This document shows positions 8,485-15,078 of a stretch of 15,230 bases of DNA, one piece after another (within the stretch, counting starts at the first letter, position 1; each line of letters starts with the position of its first letter). Under the pieces are notes generated by a model, which had not been told where the DNA came from, made no database searches, and worked only from the letters and a program-made list of their open reading frames with translations. Both the position numbers and the translations under genes were made by a program. The stretch is from JBJXHG01 sp046160865 (GTDB taxonomy: Bacteria > Planctomycetota > UBA1135 > GCA-002686595). The stretch is taken from contig JBJXHG010000086.1 of NCBI GenBank assembly GCA_046160865.1, forward strand, positions 1 through 15,230, in the 5' to 3' direction.

Positions 8485-8919
8485 TCAGTCCGCGTACGAC
8501 TCGTCGAGCACCGAACGCTGGAACAAGCGCTCTTCTGACAGCTGGTGCAGCGTGAGCTCGCGGATCGCGCGCGCGGTCGACGCCCACTCGGCGCACGGCG
8601 CGCTGGCGGGATCGGCGCACTGACCGAGGCTCTCGTCGAACGTGTGCAAGAGCGCGTCGAGCTCGGCGTGCTGATCCGACTGCAACTTGATCCAGCGCTG
8701 AACGCCCGGATCGTCGGACCGCAGGTGGCTCCAGTGCTCGTGCTCGCGCTCGAAGTGGCGCGTCAGGCCGGCGTGCAGCGCATGCACGCGCTGCCGCAGC
8801 GACACGAGCACATCGCCATCGTGCTCCGCAGCGAGCCGCGCGAGCTCCGCCGTCAGCGACTCGGCGAGCGCACGCAACAGTTCTTGATTGGCTTCGAAGG
8901 TCGTAGAGCTGCGCACCAT
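8485..8919 (-). CDS. Hemerythrin-like (HHE cation-binding) domain protein
   Basis: A 144-residue, all-helical cytoplasmic protein with the pattern of hemerythrin HHE domains: H55-x3-E59 in TRHFEREHEHW, H84 in SDQHAELDALL, and H125-x3-E129 in LTLHQLSEERLF. Such domains usually hold a di-iron centre that binds oxygen or nitric oxide, or takes part in iron or redox stress handling. The N-terminal His ligand could be His46 or His49; this is uncertain. The frame is open up to 9129, but the ATG at 8919 is preferred. GGAG lies nine bases upstream of it, and the longer N-terminus is low-complexity Arg/Pro sequence. The gene stands alone, with palindromes upstream at 8949-8958 and 9015-9028. It is a divergent family member, so metal binding is inferred. 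Confidence 0.8.
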   Translation of the reverse strand: MVRSSTTFEANQELLRALAESLTAELARLAAEHDGDVLVSLRQRVHALHAGLTRHFEREHEHWSHLRSDDPGVQRWIKLQSDQHAELDALLHTFDESLGQCADPASAPCAEWASTARAIRELTLHQLSEERLFQRSVLDESYAD

Positions 8920-8948
8920 GGTCGATCGCTCCGCACGGGACTTCGGGG

Positions 8949-8958
8949 GGCACGTGCC
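8949..8958. promoter_or_regulatory. Palindrome GGCACGTGCC upstream of the hemerythrin-like gene
   Basis: A perfect 10-bp palindrome about 30 bases before the ATG of the minus-strand gene, a position suited to a repressor operator. No regulator is encoded nearby and the role is inferred. Confidence 0.25.
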
Positions 8959-9011
8959 AAGATCCTGACCGGCGCGATCGGAGCCAATACGCGCCAGTGA
9001 GTAGCGCCGTG

Positions 9012-9031
9012 CATTCTCGGATCCGAGAGTG
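9012..9031. repeat. 20-bp near-perfect palindrome
   Basis: TCTCGGATCCGAGA (9015-9028) is a perfect 14-bp palindrome. It extends to 20 bp with a single G-T mismatch pair. It lies about 95 bases upstream of the hemerythrin-like gene and could be an operator or a hairpin at the edge of the adjacent repeat. No T-run follows. Confidence 0.35.
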
Positions 9032-9099
9032 CGCGCCTGCTTCGGACCGCGCCGCTGCTCGGCGGGCTGCGGCGAGCCGGCATCTCTCGACCGCTTCGT

Positions 9100-9180
9100 C
9101 GCGAGGTCGCGCCAGCGCGTTCGGAGCACGGCGTTGCTTCGGAATCGACCGCAGCAGGAGGTGGTGAAAGATGCGGGCTA
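9100..9180 (+). repeat. Dispersed repeat, short copy (A)
   Basis: Bases 9100-9151 match the reverse complement of 15179-15230 at 48 of 52 positions. Bases 9152-9180 then match the reverse complement of 15079-15106 with several changes. In the second copy the two blocks are separated by 71 bases that are absent here. This copy ends exactly at the stop codon of the hsdR remnant, so it borders the restriction-modification scar. No gene is seen in it. Confidence 0.65.
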
Positions 9181-9515
9181 GGACTTCGCCCGCAGCGCCT
9201 CGTACAGCCCGGTGCAGCCGAGCAGGATGTCGCGGATGCCGGCGCGCACGTGCTCCGACTCGAGCGCCTGCGTGCTCATCGCGTTGTGCGCGTCGAGCGC
9301 CCCCATGATCGCGTTCGTGAGCTCGCTCTTCAGGTCGGGCGAGTTGGCGAACTGCTCCTTCGTGTTGCTCGCGGCTTGTTGCCGTAGCGTCTGCGACTCG
9401 AGCAGCTTCGTGCGCAGAACCTGGTTGACGTAGACGAGCTTGTCCTCGTCGGAGAGGTCGCCCTGGAAGAGCTCGTTCACGCGCTCGATGATCTCGGAGA
9501 GGTACTCCGCATCAC
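9178..9515 (-). pseudogene. hsdR: hsdR 3' remnant (type I restriction endonuclease R subunit, C-terminal ~109 residues)
   Basis: The minus-strand translation from about 9507 to the TAG at 9180-9178 reads as the C-terminus of type I restriction subunits. Recognised segments are YLSEIIERVNELFQGDLSD, KLLESQTLRQQAASNTKEQF, ANSPDLKSELTNAIMGALD, AHNAMSTQAL and ILLGCTGLYEALR. A full HsdR has roughly 800-1,100 residues, so the nuclease and helicase-motor domains are gone. Upstream sequence in this frame is unrelated, and in another frame it matches the start of hsdS. A single deletion from early hsdS to late hsdR would explain this. The stretch is less Arg/Ala-biased than neighbouring genes, as expected for acquired DNA. 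Non-functional. Confidence 0.85.
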
Positions 9516-9518
9516 CGC

Positions 9519-9575
9519 CTCCCCCAGCCACTCCGCACCGCTCGACTTGTACTTCGGCTACCGCGCGAAGTTCAC
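9519..9575 (-). pseudogene. hsdS: hsdS 5' remnant (type I R-M specificity subunit), with in-frame stop
   Basis: On the minus strand AAGGAG stands eight bases before a GTG at 9575-9573. Translation gives VNFAR, stop, PKYKSSGAEWLGE. This closely resembles the N-terminus of many specificity subunits (pattern xxF-RYPKYKxSGVEWLGEVP). The stop codon TAG (9560-9558) replaces the expected Tyr codon, one base from TAC. Similarity ends near 9519 and hsdR C-terminal sequence follows in another frame. Only about 19 codons remain, so the call rests on this short motif, the good ribosome site and the hsdR fragment next to it. Confidence 0.65.
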
Positions 9576-9645
9576 GAGCCCGACTCCTTCGGCGACGCCC
9601 GACGGCTCGATGACGCCGCGCGGCCACAGCGGGCAACTATTAGGA

Positions 9646-9750
9646 AACTCCGAAGAGTTGCTCGGCGCCGCGCGCACTCCCGAACCTGTAAGGCGCACTT
9701 ACAAGTTGCCCCGCCGCGCCCATCCCCCACCTATCCGGAAACTCCGGATA
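9646..9750. repeat. Cluster of three inverted repeats between tRNA-Asp and the hsdS remnant
   Basis: Three hairpins lie in about 105 bases: AACTC/GAGTT (9646-9659); AACCTGTAAG/CTTACAAGTT (9683-9707, one mismatch, 5-base loop); and TATCCGGA/TCCGGATA (9732-9750, perfect, 3-base loop). The first and third share GGAAACTCCG. The stretch is AT-richer than its surroundings and has no open frame of note. Such clusters resemble operators or recombination-site regions of an integrated element; no specific role can be proven. Confidence 0.5.
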
Positions 9751-9825
9751 ACTGCCGCGTCGCCGCCAACCAAGCCGACGCCGCGAAGTCTGCCGCGGCC
9801 AAGTGTCACTGCGCGGCGCGGAGAG

Positions 9826-9902
9826 TGGCGAGGACGACGGGACTCGAACCCGCAACCACCGGCGTGACAGGCCGGTACTCTAACCAATTGAGCTACGTCC
9901 CC
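9826..9902 (-). tRNA. tRNA-Asp (anticodon GTC)
   Basis: The minus strand folds as a 77-base cloverleaf. Acceptor GGGGACG pairs with CGTCCTC (one G-T pair). The anticodon stem CCGGC/GCCGG encloses loop CTGTCAC, with anticodon GTC at 9868-9866. The T arm contains GGTTCGAGTCC. The discriminator is G and CCA is encoded (9828-9826). A good -10 box lies upstream. Its 3' end faces the restriction-modification remnant, the usual geometry for tRNA-targeted integration. Confidence 0.96.
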
Positions 9903-9918
9903 GCGGTCGAGGGCGGGG

Positions 9919-9946
9919 AGTATACCGGCCGCGGCGAGGTCGTCCA
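9919..9946 (-). promoter_or_regulatory. Promoter of tRNA-Asp
   Basis: Minus strand: -10 box TATACT (9924-9919) and a fair -35 box TGGACG (9946-9941) with 16 bases between. Transcription would begin around 9912, about ten bases before the mature tRNA. The -10 is one base from consensus and conspicuous in this GC-rich stretch. Confidence 0.5.
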
Positions 9947-9988
9947 GAGGGCGAATCGAGCCGCGCTGCGCGCGTCGCGAGCCGCGCG

Positions 9989-11422
9989 TCAGCGGCCGGC
10001 CGCCTCCCCCGCCTCTTTGTCCGTGATCTTGTGCTTGCGCAGGTAGTAGCCGAGGTTGCGCGGGTCGATCCCGAGCAGGTTCGCGGCCTCCTTCTTCTTG
10101 CCGCGGCTGTGCGCAAGCGAGCGCAGCACGATCTCGCGCTCGGCCGCGTCGAGGTTGCTGCGCAGGTGGAACTCGGTCGCGGCGGGTCGCGGCGTCGACG
10201 GCACGCCGGCCTCGAGGATGCTCGCGAAGAGCTCGGCCGAGAGCACGCCGCCGCCGGCCAGGATCTCGGCGCGCTCCAGTGCATTCGAGAGCTCGCGCAC
10301 GTTGCCGGGCCAGCCGTACGACGCGAGCACCTCGAGCGCGTCGCGCGGGATCGACGCGGCGGCCGCGCGCCCTTGCGCCGCATCGGTCCGCGAACCGCTG
10401 GTCCGCGAACCGGCCGCGCGCGCGCGCGTCAGCAAGTGCGCGACGAGCGCGGGCAAGTCTTGCTTCCGATCGCGCAGCGCCGGCATCGCGATCGGGAAAA
10501 CTTTCAGGCGGTAGAGCAGGTCCGAGCGGAACGCGCCGGCCTTCGACTTCGCGGCGAGGTCCTCGTTCGTCGTCGCGACGATGCGCACGTCCGCGCGGCG
10601 CGCGCGCGGCTCGCCGAGCACCTGGTACTCGCCGGTCTCGAGCACGCGCAAGAGCTTCGCTTGCTGCTCCAGGCGCAGCGCACCGACTTCGTCGAGCACG
10701 AGCGTGCCGCCGTCCGCTTGGGCGAACTTGCCGGTGCGATCGGAGAGCGCGCCGGAGAGCGCGCCCTTCTTGTGGCCGAAGAGCTCGCTGTCGAACAGCT
10801 CGTCGGTGACGGCCGCGCAGTCGAGCCAGACGAGCTCTTGCGACGCACGCGCGCTCTGCCGATGCACGAGCTCGGCCGCGAGCTCCTTGCCGGTGCCGCT
10901 CTCACCCGTCACGAGCACCGTGGCGTCGGTCGGGGCTACTTGCGCGATCAAGCTGCGGACCTGCGTGATCTCGGTCGACGTGCCGGCGAGCGAGCGCGGG
11001 CCGCGCAAATCCTCGACGGTCGTGCGCAGCCGTTCGACTTCGGCGAGCAGCGAGCCATGCTCGACGGCGCGCTTCACGAGCAGCACGAGCTCCTCGGGAT
11101 CGACGGGCTTCTGCAAGAAGTCGAACGCGCCCGACTTCATCGCGGCCACCGCTTCGGCGACCGTGCCGACGCCGGTGATGACGATGACGGGCGTCGCGAT
11201 CCCGCGCTGCTGGATCTCGGCGAGCAGCTCGAGTCCGCTGCCGGTCGGCATGCGCAAGTCGGTGACGATCGCGTCGAACGTCTCCTCGTCGAGCTGCTTC
11301 AGCGCGTCGCGGCCACCGCTCGCGACGGCGGGACGAAAGCCGTCGGCACGCAGGATTTCGCCGAGCGATTCGCGCACGAGCGCTTCGTCGTCGACGACGA
11401 GGACGCGGGGAGAAGTGGTCAT
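9989..11422 (-). CDS. NtrC/AtoC-family response regulator (REC-AAA+-Fis HTH) with GALSGA variant
   Basis: A 477-residue transcription activator. The receiver has VDDE near residue 11 and phospho-Asp55 in VTDLRMPTGSG. The AAA+ domain has Walker A GESGTGKE (173-180), ELFGHKKG, Walker B LVLDEVG (Asp244, Glu245), and RIVATTNEDL. A Fis-type helix-turn-helix ends the protein (KKKEAANLLGIDPRNLGYYLRKH). Family members hydrolyse ATP to remodel sigma-54 RNA polymerase through the GAFTGA loop. Here the loop is GALSGA (220-225), changing the Phe and Thr that contact sigma-54. It is encoded directly after a histidine kinase with an ATGA overlap, so the pair are partners and translationally coupled. No target promoter of clear -24/-12 type was seen in the window. 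It may use a diverged sigma-54 contact or act without sigma-54. Confidence 0.95.
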   Translation of the reverse strand: MTTSPRVLVVDDEALVRESLGEILRADGFRPAVASGGRDALKQLDEETFDAIVTDLRMPTGSGLELLAEIQQRGIATPVIVITGVGTVAEAVAAMKSGAFDFLQKPVDPEELVLLVKRAVEHGSLLAEVERLRTTVEDLRGPRSLAGTSTEITQVRSLIAQVAPTDATVLVTGESGTGKELAAELVHRQSARASQELVWLDCAAVTDELFDSELFGHKKGALSGALSDRTGKFAQADGGTLVLDEVGALRLEQQAKLLRVLETGEYQVLGEPRARRADVRIVATTNEDLAAKSKAGAFRSDLLYRLKVFPIAMPALRDRKQDLPALVAHLLTRARAAGSRTSGSRTDAAQGRAAAASIPRDALEVLASYGWPGNVRELSNALERAEILAGGGVLSAELFASILEAGVPSTPRPAATEFHLRSNLDAAEREIVLRSLAHSRGKKKEAANLLGIDPRNLGYYLRKHKITDKEAGEAAGR

Positions 11423-12807
11423 GGTTTCGCGCTGCGCGGCGGCGTGCCCGGTGAGCTCGGGGCGAGCGCCGGCAGCGGCAGCGTGATCGTGAAGCGCGCG
11501 CCGGTGCGCTCGCGGTTCTCTGCACGCAGGCTGCCGCCGTGCGCGCGCACGATGCCATACGAGACGGCGAGGCCCAAGCCCGTGCCGTTCGACGAGGTGA
11601 AGAACGGATCGAAGATGCGCTCGAGATCCGCGGGCGGAATGCCGGGTCCGTCGTCCTCGACGGCGAGCTCGACCTCGCCCGCGCTGCCGTCGAATCGTCG
11701 ACAGTGCGCGCGGATGGTGATCTTTCCGCGCGACTGCATCGCGGTCGCCGCGTTGAGCACGAGGTTCAGGACGACTTGCTCGAGGCGTCCCGCGTCGCCG
11801 ACGACGGAGAGCGGCGCGTCGAGGCCGATGCGCTCGATGTCGACACCGCGGAACTTCTCCGAGTACGCGACGAGCTTGAGCGCGCGGTCGACGACCTGCG
11901 CGAGGTCGGCGTCACCGTGTCCCGCGGTCGGCCGCGCGAAGCGCAAGAGATCGCGCACGATGTCGCGGATGCGGTGGAAGCCGTGCCGCACGAGCTCGAG
12001 GTGCCGCGCGCGCTCGGCGGCGGGCAGGCTCTCGCGCTCGAGCAGCGACAAGTAGTTCCCGATGTACTCGAGCGGGTTGTTGATCTCGTGCGCGACGCCC
12101 GCGGTGAGCAGGCCGATCGACGAGAGGCGCTCGCGGATCGCGAGCTCGCGCTCGAGCTCCTTCTTCTGCGTCAGGTCGCGCAGCGACACGTGCACGATGC
12201 GCTCGAGGCCGAGATCGATCGACGCGAGGCGCGCGTCGGCGATCAGCGTGCCGCCGTCGCCGCCGCGCAAGCGGACTTCCGGCAGCGACACGTGCGCGCC
12301 ACCGGGTGCGACGGAGCTCGCGAGCGCGACGCGAAACGTGGCCAAATCTTGCTCGGCGATCAGCGCGTCGACCGTCGCGCCGGATCGAAGCCGCTCGCGC
12401 GCCGCTGCATTGCGTTCGCGCACGCCGCCCGTCGCCGGATCGACGACGAGCAGCATGTCGGCCGCACCTTCCATCAAGGCTTGGTACTTGGCCGATTCGC
12501 GGTGGATGCGCGCGAGATACTCCTCCGTCTCGCGCCACCGTGCGCGCGCGATGGTCCGGCGGTGGATGAAGACGCCGAGGAAGCCGGCGAGCGCGGTGCC
12601 GCCGACGCAGACGTAGAGCACGCTGCGCGCCTCAGGGCTCGCGCCGACGCGCTCGAGCCACACCGCTCCCGCACTGCACGCCAGCGCCGCGAGCAACGCG
12701 AAGAACGCGGCCAAGCGCAGGTGACCGCGCCGCTTGACCGCAGACCTTGCCTCGGGTCGTGAGTCGGCCACGGGTCGTGAGTCGGATCGATTGCCGAATG
12801 CAGCCAT
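11419..12807 (-). CDS. Membrane-bound NtrB-like sensor histidine kinase
   Basis: A 462-residue kinase, partner of the NtrC-family regulator just downstream. Two membrane helices at about 31-51 and 62-82 with only about ten residues between leave almost no periplasmic sensor. Sensing is therefore likely in the membrane or through the PAS-like region (about 104-215, ending in VSLRDLTQKKELERELA). HisKA has GVAHEINNPLEYIGNYLS with phospho-His240. The ATP domain has the N box VVLNLVLNAATAM (Asn352), EDDGPGIPP and SSNGTGLGLAVSYGIV. The ATG at 12807 is chosen because nothing recognisable lies upstream; its ribosome site is weak. Residues 9-20 contain DSRPVA-DSRPEA, from an 18-bp tandem duplication. 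The stop overlaps the regulator's ATG as ATGA at 11422-11419. Signal unknown. Confidence 0.94.
   Translation of the reverse strand: MAAFGNRSDSRPVADSRPEARSAVKRRGHLRLAAFFALLAALACSAGAVWLERVGASPEARSVLYVCVGGTALAGFLGVFIHRRTIARARWRETEEYLARIHRESAKYQALMEGAADMLLVVDPATGGVRERNAAARERLRSGATVDALIAEQDLATFRVALASSVAPGGAHVSLPEVRLRGGDGGTLIADARLASIDLGLERIVHVSLRDLTQKKELERELAIRERLSSIGLLTAGVAHEINNPLEYIGNYLSLLERESLPAAERARHLELVRHGFHRIRDIVRDLLRFARPTAGHGDADLAQVVDRALKLVAYSEKFRGVDIERIGLDAPLSVVGDAGRLEQVVLNLVLNAATAMQSRGKITIRAHCRRFDGSAGEVELAVEDDGPGIPPADLERIFDPFFTSSNGTGLGLAVSYGIVRAHGGSLRAENRERTGARFTITLPLPALAPSSPGTPPRSAKP
12753..12785. repeat. 18-bp tandem duplication in the kinase N-terminus
   Basis: CGGGTCGTGAGTCGG followed by CCA occurs at 12753-12770 and the 15-base core repeats at 12771-12785. 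It is in frame and encodes DSRPVA-DSRPEA in the cytoplasmic tail before the first helix. It is probably a neutral slippage product. Confidence 0.6.
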
Positions 12808-12842
12808 CGCAAGAGCGCGCTCGGAGCGCGCCGACGCGAGCT

Positions 12843-13007
12843 TAGCAGTCCGTGGTGAAAGTGCTTCAAGCGCGAAAGTGGCCCGTTCGCGTCAGAACAA
12901 GGAGCGAGACCGCAGGCGAATCGTCGAGACTCGCCGAGGATCGAGCGACGCCGGGCTGGCGCGAACGGGCCGCTTTCCGGCTGAATGACTTTCACCACGG
13001 GCTGCCA
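12843..13007. repeat. Large imperfect inverted repeat (possible MITE-like element or structured RNA)
   Basis: Bases 12850-12891 and 12960-13000 are inverted repeats of each other with about 35 of 41 positions matching. The outer block CCGTGGTGAAAGT and the inner block GGCCCGTTCGCG are perfect. Weaker pairing extends outward to 12843 and 13007. The 68-base centre contains a further short stem (GGCGA/TCGCC). The element fills half of the gap between the kinase and the sigma factor, which are divergently transcribed. No open frame with recognisable content and no clear target-site duplication is seen. Confidence 0.7.
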
Positions 13008-13069
13008 GCCGCTGCGGTCCGAACGCCCGCGCAGCCGGCCTTCGTACCCTCGCCGTCGGCTCGCGCCCC

Positions 13070-13098
13070 TTGAATCGGGTACTGCGAATCTATATCCA
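13070..13098 (+). promoter_or_regulatory. Candidate promoter of the sigma/anti-sigma operon
   Basis: TTGAAT (13070-13075) and TATCCA (13093-13098) are 17 bases apart, 30 bases before the first GTG start. The stretch GAATCTATATCC is AT-rich against its surroundings. An ECF-type self-recognised promoter is also possible and would not be identifiable by eye. Confidence 0.35.
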
Positions 13099-13127
13099 CC
13101 AGCGGCAGGGGCCGCGGCAGCTGATTC

Positions 13128-13748
13128 GTGCCGCCAGCCCAGCGAAACATCGGGGGGCGCACAGCAGCGGTGGACGAACAGCAACTGGTCGCGGGGCTTC
13201 GCGAGCGGCGCGACGACGTGGTCGGCGTGTTCCTCGAGCGTTACCGGCCGCTCTTCTACCACTGCATCAGCCAGTTCGAGTCCGATCACGCCGCGCGTGA
13301 GGACCTCTACCAGGACGTCGTGGTGTACGTCCTCGACCGGCTCGACCGCGACAGCTTCGATCCCGCCAAGGGCTCGTTCGGAACCTGGCTGTACCGCGTG
13401 GCGTGGTGCCGCTGCGTCGACCTGAAGCGCAAAGAGGGCGCGCGCCGCAACACACGACTCACGACGGTCGGCGACAAAGTGCCCGAACGCATCGACGAGT
13501 CGCCCGGGCCTGGCGCGGTGGCGGGCGACGCCGAGATCGGCAGCTTGGTGCGCCGCGGAATGGCGGGACTCGAACCGGAAGAGCGCGCGTTGCTCCAGCT
13601 GCGCTTCGTCGACGAGCGCACGATCGGCGAGATCTCGCAGGAGCTCTCGATCTCGCTCGAGCAGACGAAGTACAGGCTCAAGCGCGCCTCGACGAGTTTG
13701 CGGCGCGTGTTGCTCAACGAGTTCGCGTTGGAGGAGGCAGCCGAATGA
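13128..13748 (+). CDS. ECF-type RNA polymerase sigma factor
   Basis: A 206-residue sigma-70-family factor with only regions 2 and 4. Region 2 (about residues 33-101) includes FLERYRPLFYHCISQFES, AREDLYQDVVVYVLDRL and GTWLYRVAWCRCVDLKRK, the core-binding and -10 recognition helices. Region 4 (about 141-195) includes LEPEERALLQLRFVDERT and IGEISQELSISLEQTKYRLK, the -35 recognition helix-turn-helix. The long linker lacks conserved sequence. The GTG at 13128 is the longest start; a GTG at 13170 (VDEQQLVAGL) sits nearer the onset of family similarity and may be the real one. Its stop overlaps the ATG of the zinc-finger membrane protein, which should hold it inactive at the membrane until a signal arrives. 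Its regulon is unknown. Confidence 0.92.
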   Translation: MPPAQRNIGGRTAAVDEQQLVAGLRERRDDVVGVFLERYRPLFYHCISQFESDHAAREDLYQDVVVYVLDRLDRDSFDPAKGSFGTWLYRVAWCRCVDLKRKEGARRNTRLTTVGDKVPERIDESPGPGAVAGDAEIGSLVRRGMAGLEPEERALLQLRFVDERTIGEISQELSISLEQTKYRLKRASTSLRRVLLNEFALEEAAE

Positions 13749-14977
13749 ACTGCGATCCGTCAGAAAAACGGCCGGAAGATTCCCCGCGCGGACGCGGGAT
13801 TGCGGAATCGTGCGCGGACATGAGCGCACAACCGGAGAGCCCCCGCCTCGCCGCTGGTGCGATCGACGACCCGGAGCGAGCCGCGCAGGCGCTGCTCGTG
13901 TGGGACGAGCTCTCCAAGAGCGACCGCCGCAGCCTCGCGGAACACCCGCTCCACGGGCCGCGCTTCGCGCGACTCACCGCAGCCGATCGGTGGCTCGCGC
14001 AGCGCGAGCCGCGCGACGGTTGGTCGACGGTGATCCCCGGCGAGCCGTGCCCCGAGGCGGACGAGCTGTACGACTTCGGCCGCGGACCGGGATACACGGC
14101 GCAAGACGTCGCACGCCGCGCCGAGATCCAAGCGCACTTGGAGACCTGCGCCGACTGCGTCGGATTGGTCGCAACGCTGGTTGCCCCGCCGCCGCTGCCA
14201 CTGTCTTTCGAGCGCGAGGGCCCGCCGGTCTCCGCAACGCTGCCTGCACCCGACGCCGTCGCACCGGCGCCGAGGTTCGCACGTGCCGCGGATGAACCGG
14301 CGGGCCCGGCCTCCCCACTCCGGGCGCTGCCGCCGGTTCTCCCGAGCGCGCCGTTGCGCCGCCACCGCGCTTGGCCGCGAGTCGCGGCCGCCGCGGCGGT
14401 CGTGCTCACCGCGGCCACGCTCTGGTACCGCGAAACGAGCCACACGAGCCCGTTCCCGGCCGCGCCGCTCCTGCGCGGGGACGCCGCGGGCGCGCTCGCG
14501 TACCCGCGCGGCCGAGTTCTCGCTCCGCCCGCGATTCCGTCGTGGGCGTCCGTGGGCCGGCGGCTCGTGTTCGAGATCGCGGAGCGACCCGGCGCGACGC
14601 AGTACCGAGTCGAGCTCGCGCGGCATCACGGCGGCGCCTTCGAAACTGGCGCGATCGTGCGCACGCTCGTCTCCGACCGGCCGACGGTCGAGCTCGAGCC
14701 GCTGGATCTAGCACCCGGCCATTACACCTGGCGCGCGTGGGCGCTCGTGCAGGGACTCGACGAGCGCGTCGGCGACCGCGACTTCGAGATCGTGGCGGAC
14801 GCAGCGACCGTGAGCGCGATCGACGAGCTCGCCGGAGACGCCGAACCGGGTCGCAGTCACGCGGCGGTCCGGCGACTGTGGTCAGACGGCTTCTATGCGG
14901 ATGCGCGTGAGATCGCGCGCGCCTTGCCGCCGTCGGCCGACCGGGACGAATTCCTCCGTCGCACGTTGGGCCGCTGA
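13745..14977 (+). CDS. Zinc-finger, single-pass membrane anti-sigma factor
   Basis: A 410-residue partner of the preceding sigma factor, starting at an ATG that shares ATGA with the sigma stop codon. The cytoplasmic part has a ZAS-like zinc site: Cys102 in GEPCPEADEL, then His131-x3-Cys135-x2-Cys138 in AHLETCADC, as in anti-sigma factors that clamp ECF sigmas. A Pro/Ala-rich linker follows. A membrane helix at about 213-229 (VAAAAAVVLTAATLWY) then leads to an external domain of about 180 residues. The segment from RLVFEIAERPGATQYRVEL to HYTWRAWAL resembles a fibronectin-III or Ig-like beta-sandwich. The last ~45 residues are helical. The N-terminal ~100 residues before Cys102 are longer than usual and unrecognised. 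I infer envelope sensing; the signal and release mechanism are not visible. Confidence 0.85.
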   Translation: MNCDPSEKRPEDSPRGRGIAESCADMSAQPESPRLAAGAIDDPERAAQALLVWDELSKSDRRSLAEHPLHGPRFARLTAADRWLAQREPRDGWSTVIPGEPCPEADELYDFGRGPGYTAQDVARRAEIQAHLETCADCVGLVATLVAPPPLPLSFEREGPPVSATLPAPDAVAPAPRFARAADEPAGPASPLRALPPVLPSAPLRRHRAWPRVAAAAAVVLTAATLWYRETSHTSPFPAAPLLRGDAAGALAYPRGRVLAPPAIPSWASVGRRLVFEIAERPGATQYRVELARHHGGAFETGAIVRTLVSDRPTVELEPLDLAPGHYTWRAWALVQGLDERVGDRDFEIVADAATVSAIDELAGDAEPGRSHAAVRRLWSDGFYADAREIARALPPSADRDEFLRRTLGR

Positions 14978-14982
14978 GCCCT

Positions 14983-15004
14983 GGCCGCGCACCCCGTCGC
15001 GGCC
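14983..15004 (+). terminator. Hairpin after the anti-sigma gene
   Basis: GGCCGCG and CGCGGCC form a perfect 7-bp stem with an 8-base loop, starting six bases after the TGA stop. The strong stem and its place at the operon end suggest a terminator, but there is no T-tract. Confidence 0.4.
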
Positions 15005-15078
15005 TGCAGGTCGAGCGAAATGGTGCGGCGCAACACGAGCCGACGAAGGGCGTCGTCCGGCGCGTTCCGGCGCGGGCT

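Larger units (their letters stand above)
12808..13127. other. Divergent intergenic region between the kinase and sigma-factor genes
   Basis: These 320 bases hold the large inverted repeat (12843-13007) and a candidate promoter for the sigma operon (13070-13098). No gene is seen. Divergent promoters for both operons must lie here, but I see no convincing one for the kinase. Confidence 0.5.

Noticed and set aside
8940..8962. TGGCACG on the minus strand upstream of the hemerythrin-like gene as a sigma-54 -24 box
   Set aside because: The -12 element (TTGC) is absent at the required spacing; the bases there are C-rich. The GGCACGTGCC palindrome explains the motif better.
8920..9129. 70-residue N-terminal extension of the hemerythrin-like protein
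   Set aside because: The translation is low-complexity Arg/Pro/Ser sequence, while the internal ATG at 8919 has a good GGAG site and starts the helical domain.
9600..9825. CRISPR-like array of short repeats near tRNA-Asp
   Set aside because: The repeated units are different hairpins at uneven spacing, not identical repeats with regular spacers, and no cas gene is present.
9547..9867. Plus-strand open frame across the tRNA and island scar
   Set aside because: It runs antisense through tRNA-Asp and the hsdS remnant and shows no protein family motif.
10031..12055. Very long open frame (674 codons) on the plus strand opposite the two-component operon
   Set aside because: It is antisense to two genes with clear domain motifs. 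Its translation is Arg/Ala/Glu-rich without family sequence, a normal artefact in DNA this GC-rich.
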